A DNA stretch of 10,970 bases, from the NCBI GenBank assembly GCA_005877225.1, contig VBPK01000034.1, positions 1 to 10,970 of the forward strand. The letters run 5' to 3'. Below, one piece after another: positions 6,716-10,970 of this stretch. The notes beneath the pieces are model-generated. The model saw only the letters and a list, made by a program, of their open reading frames with translations, had not been told where the DNA came from and ran no database searches. Source of the DNA: Nitrososphaerota archaeon. GTDB taxonomy: Archaea; Thermoproteota; Nitrososphaeria; Nitrososphaerales; Gagatemarchaeaceae. Each line of letters starts with the position of its first letter. The stretch's first letter is position 1. Made by a program: the position numbers and the translations under genes.

Positions 6716-7945
6716 CTAACCCACCTTCGCCATTCTCGCCCTGACCAACTTTTCCGCCCTCATCAGAAGGGCATTTAACTTTGCAGTGCGCTCCGCCCCG
6801 ATTATCCCGCACTTAATCAGAGCGCACCCGAATCCGATCGCTATGTCGGCGAGGTGGGGATCCTCGTTGTCTCCCGACCGATGTGAGGCGATGAGTGTCT
6901 GTCCACCCCTCTTGGAAGAGGAACTGAACTCCTCCGCCTCCCCGAGCGTTCCGACCTGATTCACCTTGACGATAACCCCGCTCGTGCTCTTTCGTCGCGC
7001 TCCCTCCTTCAGCCTCTCCAGGTTGGTCGTGTAGAGGTCATCACCGACGACGAGAGTCTTCCGCAGCGAGGAGGTGAGGTGGGCGAAGCCGTCGAAGTCT
7101 TCCTCCTGAAGAGGGTCTTCGACGTAGAAGAGGTCGAACCTGTCGCAGAGCTCCGCCACGTAGGAGAGCTGCCCCTCCCTGTCAACTGACTTTCCAGAGG
7201 CGCGGTACCGGTACCTACCGTCCTTCGGGTTGTAGAGGGAGCCGGCCGCGAAGTCGACCCCGACCCGGATCTTCCTCCCGGACCGGTCCGCGACCTCCCG
7301 CGCAGCCTCCGAAGCCAGTTGGATGGCATCTTCGTCCGTCAGTCCCGGGCACCACCCTCCCTCGTCTCCTCTACCGACGGGGTAGGGGAGCATGCTCGAC
7401 AGCTCCCTTCCGACCCTAGAATGAACATCGAAGTTGAGTTGGATTGCCTCCCTCATCGAGGTGGCACCGAGGGGGGCGACGAGTACCTCTTGGATGCTCG
7501 GCGACTTCTCGCCTGCGTGCTTCCCTCCGCCGATCACGTTGCCCAGCGGGTAGGGTAGCGTGTTACAGCGGGGGTCGATCAAACGACAAAGAAGTACTCC
7601 TCTTGCCCGAGAGGCAGCGACAGCGGCAGCGACGCTGATGGAGTAGGCGGCAGAGCCACCGATCCTCGAGTAGTTCGGCGTCCCGTCGATCTTCTTGATG
7701 GTGGATGCGAGTCCCAGGATGTCGGTCGCGTCCTCCCCGACGACCCTACGCTTGTAAGAGGAAACTAGCCTCGCGGTCTCGTCTGGGCCGCCGGGAGAGA
7801 AGGGTACCGCCTCATGGATACCGCGGCTCGCACCCGAAGGGGAGAGTGCTCTTCCGACCTCGCTGCCGGCCGAGACCTCTGCCTCGATTCCCGGGTCGCC
7901 CCTCCCGTTGAACGCGACCCGCGCTGAGAGCGCCTCTACGCGCAA
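6716..7945 (-). CDS. eno: Enolase (phosphopyruvate hydratase)
   Basis: The enzyme interconverts 2-phosphoglycerate and phosphoenolpyruvate in the cytoplasm. At 409 residues it is slightly shorter than the common 420-435. Catalytic elements are present: the SPSGASRGIHEA loop (35-46), GGGKHAG (139-145, His143), GDEGGW (193-198, Glu195), metal ligands Asp231 (VGVDF), Glu276 (YVEDP) and Asp302 (VVGDD), the catalytic lysine in VKVNQ (Lys327), SHRSG (354-358) and IKCG (377-380). It therefore looks active. The start is TTG at 7945, 11 nt after the rpoN stop, since no ATG or GTG lies near the family N-terminus. Eno between rpoN and rpsB is a standard archaeal arrangement. Confidence 0.95.
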   Translation of the reverse strand: MRVEALSARVAFNGRGDPGIEAEVSAGSEVGRALSPSGASRGIHEAVPFSPGGPDETARLVSSYKRRVVGEDATDILGLASTIKKIDGTPNYSRIGGSAAYSISVAAAVAASRARGVLLCRLIDPRCNTLPYPLGNVIGGGKHAGEKSPSIQEVLVAPLGATSMREAIQLNFDVHSRVGRELSSMLPYPVGRGDEGGWCPGLTDEDAIQLASEAAREVADRSGRKIRVGVDFAAGSLYNPKDGRYRYRASGKSVDREGQLSYVAELCDRFDLFYVEDPLQEEDFDGFAHLTSSLRKTLVVGDDLYTTNLERLKEGARRKSTSGVIVKVNQVGTLGEAEEFSSSSKRGGQTLIASHRSGDNEDPHLADIAIGFGCALIKCGIIGAERTAKLNALLMRAEKLVRARMAKVG

Positions 7946-7956
7946 GGCAGAACCAG

Positions 7957-8169
7957 TCAGTAGTTTGTGCCCTTCTTGCCGAAGAACGGAAGGACCTGGT
8001 CGATGACGTCAACGGAGGAGATCAACATCCGCCTGCAGCAGTACCTCTTCAGCCCTAGTTCGTCGAGAACCTTTGCTGGGTCCTCTCCCGCCTTCACCTT
8101 CGTCTCAAAGGTAGAGAACTTGTCTCCGACGAGGGAACCGCAGGTGAAGCACCTGATTGGGATCATCAT
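7957..8169 (-). CDS. rpoN: DNA-directed RNA polymerase subunit N (Rpb10 homologue)
   Basis: A 70-residue zinc-binding subunit that helps assemble the D-L platform of archaeal RNA polymerase. It starts with the family hallmark MIPIRCFTCG and holds the zinc ligands Cys7, Cys10, Cys44 and Cys45 (CFTCG and RYCCRRM). The two consecutive ATG codons at 8169 and 8166 are both plausible starts. A TTG at 8196 would add nine residues foreign to the family and is rejected. The gene is followed by eno after 11 nt. In many archaea the RNA polymerase K subunit gene lies next to rpoN; it is not present here. Confidence 0.95.
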   Translation of the reverse strand: MMIPIRCFTCGSLVGDKFSTFETKVKAGEDPAKVLDELGLKRYCCRRMLISSVDVIDQVLPFFGKKGTNY

Positions 8170-8350
8170 AGATGATTCATCGCTCCGTGGTCCCAAATAA
8201 AACCTTCTGCCGCTGCATAGGTAGTCTTCTCTGCCTTGCGCTCACAAGTTTTCACATCATCCACCGCTTGCGTTAGCGCATCCTTCGGGGCTGAGAGGTT
8301 TCCGGGCGTGACCGCCTATCTGTGGGAAGCATTCGGTTTCAGTCATCCCC
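8170..8350. other. Spacer between rps9 and rpoN, no gene recognised
   Basis: This 181-bp gap interrupts an otherwise compact cluster. It contains the candidate rpoN promoter and a short hairpin (TGCG/CGCA around 8270-8281). No tRNA, known riboswitch or credible protein frame was found on either strand. A minus-strand frame extending from rps9 to 8257 has no recognisable family. Confidence 0.5.
8195..8202 (-). promoter_or_regulatory. Candidate TATA box for rpoN-eno-rpsB
   Basis: The minus strand reads TTTTATTT, centred about 30 nt upstream of the rpoN ATG. This spacing predicts a transcript that is leaderless or has a leader of only a few nucleotides. It stands out in a G/C-rich region. Inferred from composition and spacing. 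Confidence 0.45.
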
Positions 8351-8884
8351 CTAACGATAGCTCTTCTGCCTCTTTCTCCGCGCACCAGGCCCACCAAACT
8401 TCTTCGGCTCTGTCTGCCTTGGGTCGCCCGAGAGGAGATATTTATTGTATGCATTCATCCTCGCCTTCGCCTCGTTTCCTCTTGACTGGTCCACGTACGC
8501 CCTCGCGATTGCCATCGCCGCAGCATCTGCCTGACCCATGAAGCCTCCGCCCGCGACCTTCACGTCGATGTCGAATCTCTCCCTCAACTCCCCCGAGACT
8601 AGGGCAGGGGCGAGCATGTGCAGCCTCGCCACCTCGGGCTCCCAAAGCTCAAGGATGCGCCCGTTGACCCTGACCTTCCCCGTACCCTGATAGATTGAGG
8701 CGGTCGCTCTGGCAGTCTTTCTCGCCCCTGAATAGAGCTTGACCTTCTTCCCTTGCGACTTTGATGCAGCTTTCTTCTTCTCCACCTTCTCCTCTACCCG
8801 CTTCTTCTCCGGGACCGCTTCTTGAGTCTCCTTCCCCTCCTCCTTGTCTCTCTGACTTCTCGCATACCCTGTTCCTGTCATCAT
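8351..8884 (-). CDS. rps9: Small ribosomal subunit protein uS9 with charged N-terminal extension
   Basis: The core from about residue 47 (KVKLYSGARKTARA) is a complete archaeal uS9. It contains GTGKVRVNG (67-75), DIDVKVAGGGFMGQADAAAMAIARA (105-129), LLSGDPRQTEPKKFGGPGARRKRQKSYR and the conserved C-terminal KSYR that reaches towards P-site tRNA. Archaeal uS9 is usually about 130-145 residues; this one is 177, because of a Lys/Glu-rich extension of about 46 residues. Residues 2-37 of the extension are shared almost verbatim with the start of the upstream rpl13. Tandem ATG codons are at 8884 and 8881. A shorter product from a GTG at 8785 cannot be excluded. The gene starts 10 nt after the rpl13 stop, and rpl13-rps9 adjacency is universal in archaea. 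Confidence 0.93.
   Translation of the reverse strand: MMTGTGYARSQRDKEEGKETQEAVPEKKRVEEKVEKKKAASKSQGKKVKLYSGARKTARATASIYQGTGKVRVNGRILELWEPEVARLHMLAPALVSGELRERFDIDVKVAGGGFMGQADAAAMAIARAYVDQSRGNEAKARMNAYNKYLLSGDPRQTEPKKFGGPGARRKRQKSYR
8774..8881 (-). repeat. Direct repeat copy 1 (5' end of rps9)
   Basis: These 108 nt encode MTGTGYARSQR through VEKK and are a close copy of 9281-9394. The first 33 nt differ at one synonymous position (GCG against GCA). The last 60 nt differ at three positions. The middle is more diverged and two codons shorter. The reading frame is the same in both copies. Confidence 0.92.
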
Positions 8885-8894
8885 GGCTATCCGC

Positions 8895-9394
8895 TCACCC
8901 GCTCCATCCCAGGTTCTTCGAAAGCTCCTTCACCGTGATGTAGACTGGAATAGGTCTCGTCGCCTGCGCGTCTTCAAACCTGGCGAAACTCATCGCCTTC
9001 ATCTCTTCCGGGACCCCGATGTAGATCCTGAGTCGCTTCATCGCTGCAGCTCCCTTCGGCTTCCGTCTTGGGACCATCCCTCTCACCATCCTCCTCAGAA
9101 TCGTGTCTGGTCTCCTGGGGTGGATCGGGCCGTAAATCGGGTTCACCCTGCTCGCGATCTCAGCTTCGCGACTTTCGAGCAGAGCCTGCCGGCGATCTGG
9201 TCTGTAGCGTCGATATTGACCACCCCGCCGAGACGGCTTGCGTCGACCATCGGGACAGGCGGGGGAGCCTTTGTTGGGAGCTTCTTCTCCCTCTTCTCCT
9301 CTACCCGCTTCTGCTCCGGGACCGCTTCTTGAGTCTCCTTCTTTTCTTCCTCCTCTTCGCCTCTCTGACTTCTTGCATACCCTGTTCCTGTCAT
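8895..9394 (-). pseudogene. rpl13: Large ribosomal subunit protein uL13, frameshifted with internal deletion
   Basis: Two frames together make a recognisable uL13. Frame A starts at ATG 9394 (TTG at 9397 also possible). It encodes the shared charged extension, a Pro-rich linker and the core start VNIDATDQIAGRLCSKVAKL, then stops at 9143. Frame B, open to a TGA at 8895, encodes REAEIASRVNPIYGPIHP, RRPDTILRRMVRGMVPR, further core and the typical C-terminus LGWSG. Between VAKL and REAEIAS, normal uL13 has about 25-32 more residues including a VNAEK-like strand. These are absent in all frames. The junction CGCGAAGCTGAG (9159-9170) serves both frames, as expected after deletion between short repeats. 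uL13 is a near-universal ribosomal protein, so this may be an assembly error, a strain variant or a decayed copy. A start at ATG 9250 would omit the extension. Confidence 0.85.
9281..9394 (-). repeat. Direct repeat copy 2 (5' end of rpl13)
   Basis: These 114 nt encode MTGTGYARSQR through REKK and match 8774-8881, the start of rps9, 513 nt away in the same orientation. Differences are substitutions plus a 6-nt, in-frame length change in the Glu/Lys run. The copies have therefore diverged while staying in frame, which argues against a simple assembly duplication. Confidence 0.92.
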
Positions 9395-9430
9395 CAAGGT
9401 AGTATCCCACTCCCTATACGATGACGAGTT

Positions 9431-9784
9431 TCACTCGACAAGCAGAACACCGGTCCCCTTCGGATACTTCTTCACGAAATCCTGAACTCCGAGCGCCTGA
9501 CCTCCAGCATCTTCGATCTTCTTCCTCGCCGCGCCTGAGTAAGAGTAAGCCCCCACGACAAGCTTTCTCGTCAGGAGTCCCGAACCCAAGACCTTGCCCG
9601 GGACGAGGACAGCCGTGGCCTTCGAAACGATCCCTGAAAGATGGCCGAGGTTCACCTCGACTCTCCTGGAGGAGGTCGTTAAGAGCTTCTCAGAAGCCTC
9701 CTTCCAAATAGCCGCCTTCTCCTTTCTTCCTTTCCGCTCGAGCATCACTGCCGCAGATTTGCGGAGGGGGTTTCTCGTGGTCAT
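9431..9784 (-). CDS. rpl18e: Large ribosomal subunit protein eL18 (L18e)
   Basis: The protein is 117 residues, the typical archaeal length. It begins with NPLRKSAAVMLERKGRK and contains the family segments WKEASEKLLTTSSRRVEVNLGHLSG, TAVLVPGKVLGSGLL and VGAYSYSGAARKKIEDAGG. It is a large-subunit protein restricted to archaea and eukaryotes. The ATG at 9784 overlaps the rpoD TGA by one base (TGATG). A GTG at 9787 would overlap by four (GTGA) and add one residue. The rpoD-L18e-uL13-uS9-rpoN order is a conserved archaeal cluster. Confidence 0.95.
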   Translation of the reverse strand: MTTRNPLRKSAAVMLERKGRKEKAAIWKEASEKLLTTSSRRVEVNLGHLSGIVSKATAVLVPGKVLGSGLLTRKLVVGAYSYSGAARKKIEDAGGQALGVQDFVKKYPKGTGVLLVE

Positions 9785-10416
9785 CACTTCTCGCCCACAC
9801 TAACCTGTATCTCCTGGAGCTTCTCCTCAAGGATCTGGACCGCCTTCACGACGATCTCCCTGGCGGGGAGGCTTCCCGCTGATTCGACCTTTAGCACGAA
9901 GCTGTCGCCTGTCTTCCCGTCGGTGAGGGAGGCGACGCTGCAGGGCTGCCATTTTGCGTGTTCCTTCCCCCTACCCAGCCTGGCGTAAGCCTCGAGCTTG
10001 ACGGACTGACCAGGGGCTAGCTTGACGAGGGGGATGGTCTCGCTTATCGGGCGGATATCTCTGTCCTCTGACACGAGGTCCCCGGAATAGACCGTCTTTT
10101 GCTTGTCCTGGGCGGATGCATCCAAGACGAGGAGGACCCTGCACTTGTGGCAGCCCAGCGGAGAGCCGCAGTCGCACTTCTCAGGGAGGATGTACCTCTC
10201 GAGGTCCGTCTTGATGGGCACCATCCCGAGCCTGTGGGCGAGAATCTCATCGTAGAGGACAGACGAGTTCTCGAGAATCACGACGTCATCGATCGCCATC
10301 GAGGGGACCTCGGAGATGCAAAATCTCCTGACGGCGTTCGCGTACGACCTGTCGATTCCGTCGAGCTGAAGGGTGACCTCGTTGCTGGACTCCTCGATGA
10401 GCTTGACCTTAGGCAT
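9784..10416 (-). CDS. rpoD: DNA-directed RNA polymerase subunit D (Rpb3/AC40 homologue)
   Basis: This is the alpha-like subunit that pairs with subunit L to nucleate archaeal RNA polymerase assembly. From ATG 10416 it is 210 residues. Motifs are the dimerisation segment SYANAVRRFCISEVPSMAIDDV (24-45), LYDEILAHRLGMVPI (54-68), the cysteine cluster CDCGSPLGCHKC (81-92; Cys81, 83, 89, 92) and AKWQPCS. The long ferredoxin-like Fe-S insertion found in subunit D of some archaea seems absent, since the sequence passes directly from this region to the C-terminal helix. GTG at 10425 or TTG at 10422 are alternative starts adding two or three residues. The gene is first in its minus-strand operon and is divergent from rpsM. 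Confidence 0.95.
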   Translation of the reverse strand: MPKVKLIEESSNEVTLQLDGIDRSYANAVRRFCISEVPSMAIDDVVILENSSVLYDEILAHRLGMVPIKTDLERYILPEKCDCGSPLGCHKCRVLLVLDASAQDKQKTVYSGDLVSEDRDIRPISETIPLVKLAPGQSVKLEAYARLGRGKEHAKWQPCSVASLTDGKTGDSFVLKVESAGSLPAREIVVKAVQILEEKLQEIQVSVGEK

Positions 10417-10481
10417 CCGCAACACCAGCTGGTTGACTTTTCACCATACGAAGGGGCACGTTTCGCCGCGAATGGGAATCT

Positions 10482-10490
10482 GGTTTAAAA
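10482..10490 (-). promoter_or_regulatory. Candidate TATA box for the rpoD operon
   Basis: The minus strand reads TTTTAAACC here. Spacing predicts a start near 10460 and a leader of about 45 nt before ATG 10416. The core TTTAAA is symmetric, so it could also serve the plus strand, where it would give rpsM a longer leader containing the inverted repeat at 10519-10558. Confidence 0.45.
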
Positions 10491-10518
10491 GGATTGTTCG
10501 ACCATCTTTGCTTTTCGC

Positions 10519-10558
10519 GCTCACCCTCGTAACAGTTTATAATACAAAGAGGGTGAGC
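10519..10558. repeat. Perfect 10-bp inverted repeat flanking the rpsM TATA box
   Basis: GCTCACCCTC (10519-10528) and GAGGGTGAGC (10549-10558) are exact reverse complements separated by 20 bp. The dyad axis at 10538.5 falls inside the TATA box at 10536-10543. The right arm contains GAGGGTGA, similar to a Shine-Dalgarno sequence, ending 11 nt before the rpsM ATG. It could be a protein-binding operator, or, on a longer transcript, a hairpin hiding the ribosome-binding site. Confidence 0.75.
10536..10543 (+). promoter_or_regulatory. TATA box of rpsM
   Basis: TTTATAAT is centred about 28 nt upstream of the rpsM ATG at 10568, which predicts a leaderless or nearly leaderless transcript. It is the strongest TATA-like sequence in the divergent region. 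Confidence 0.6.
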
Positions 10559-10567
10559 TAGACTCGG

Positions 10568-10970
10568 ATGTCGGAAGTCGAAGAGTTCAAGCACCTAGTG
10601 AGGATTCACGGAAAGGACCTCGATGGGGGGAAGAAACTAGTGGTTGCCCTCTCCGACATCAAGGGTGTGGGTGACAACTTTGCTGCGAGCGCCGTCTCCA
10701 AGCTCGGTCTAGACCCTCGAGCGAGGGTCGGCTTCCTCTCCGAGGCTCAGATCCACGAGATAGAGAAGGCGCTCCAGGACCCCGCCTCGCTGGGTCTACC
10801 TCAGTGGTTCTACAACAGGAGGAGAGACCCGGAGACGGGTGAGAGCAAGCAGCTCCTCGGGTCAGATTTGGACCTGGCGCTGAAGAACGACATCGACAGG
10901 GAGAGTAATCAGAGGTCGTGGAAAGGGATCCGCCACGCCCTCGGCTTGAAGGTGAGAGGGCAGAGGACGA
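10568..10970 (+). CDS. rpsM: Small ribosomal subunit protein uS13 (partial, 3' end beyond window)
   Basis: From ATG 10568 the translation gives FKHLVRIHGKDLDGGKK, ALSDIKGVGDNFAASAV, PQWFYNRRRDPETGESKQLL, DLDLALKNDIDRES and WKGIRHALGLKVRGQRT. These are the conserved segments of archaeal uS13, the small-subunit head protein near the subunit interface and P-site tRNA. The 134 visible codons are most of a typical 150-170-residue protein. The window ends just after RGQRT, part of the basic C-terminal tail that binds 16S rRNA. In many archaea uS13, uS4, uS11 and rpoD lie in one direction; here uS13 is divergent from rpoD. Confidence 0.95.
   Translation, partial: MSEVEEFKHLVRIHGKDLDGGKKLVVALSDIKGVGDNFAASAVSKLGLDPRARVGFLSEAQIHEIEKALQDPASLGLPQWFYNRRRDPETGESKQLLGSDLDLALKNDIDRESNQRSWKGIRHALGLKVRGQRT

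Noticed and set aside
5159..6718. Reassignment of TAG to a sense codon
   Set aside because: rps9 ends at TAG exactly after its conserved KSYR terminus, and eno and memo end at their normal family lengths, so TAG is read as stop here.
8290..8350. GGGGCTGAGAGG on the plus strand, resembling the start of a TPP riboswitch
   Set aside because: The other obligatory TPP segment (CCTGATCTGG) is missing and no plus-strand gene follows.
8895..9410. A single 171-codon frame from GTG 9410 ending in the uL13 C-terminus
   Set aside because: Its first 75 or so codons are an out-of-frame reading of the charged extension and of the conserved VNIDATDQIAGRL segment, so this is the C-terminal frame extended by chance, not the true N-terminus.
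10409..10447. A 12-codon upstream frame (MVKSQPAGVADA) overlapping the rpoD start
   Set aside because: Nothing beyond an ATG and a stop supports translation; short frames like this are expected by chance.

Overview
The window is archaeal chromosome, high in GC, and reads as a housekeeping block. The evidence is the set of archaeal-type proteins: L7Ae, eS28, L18e, RNA polymerase subunits D and N, archaeal glutamyl-tRNA synthetase (HIGH plus VSKR), isopentenyl phosphate kinase and mevalonate kinase. The protein sequences look closest to the TACK/Thaumarchaeota-related side. This is an impression from remembered family sequences, not from a search. No mobile element, CRISPR array, tRNA or rRNA was recognised.

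Layout. All genes but one are on the minus strand, so they are read here in transcription order, from high to low coordinates. At the right edge rpsM (uS13, cut by the window end) runs on the plus strand, divergent from rpoD across a 151-bp promoter region. Leftward come rpoD, rpl18e, rpl13, rps9, then a 181-bp spacer, then rpoN, eno and rpsB. Next are a MEMO-family gene, mvk, ipk, idsA and gltX, tightly packed or overlapping. After a 231-bp spacer come rpl7ae and the first 26 codons of rps28e, cut by the left edge. The last part is an isoprenoid module: mevalonate phosphorylation, isopentenyl phosphate phosphorylation and prenyl chain elongation. The decarboxylation step and an IPP isomerase are not in the window.

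Main anomalies. (1) rpl13 is not an intact reading frame. The conserved N-terminus is in one frame and the conserved C-terminus in another, and about 25-32 residues between them are missing. The junction is a 12-nt stretch that reads correctly in both frames, as expected for a deletion between short direct repeats. (2) rpl13 and the next gene rps9 begin with the same charged N-terminal extension of about 36-38 residues, encoded by a diverged direct repeat of about 110 bp. (3) The rpsM TATA box lies on the dyad axis of a perfect 10-bp inverted repeat. (4) At two gene junctions (eno/rpsB and memo/mvk) the upstream TAG, one codon and a TTG start follow each other in the same frame. Four consecutive genes (eno, rpsB, memo, mvk) have no usable ATG start.
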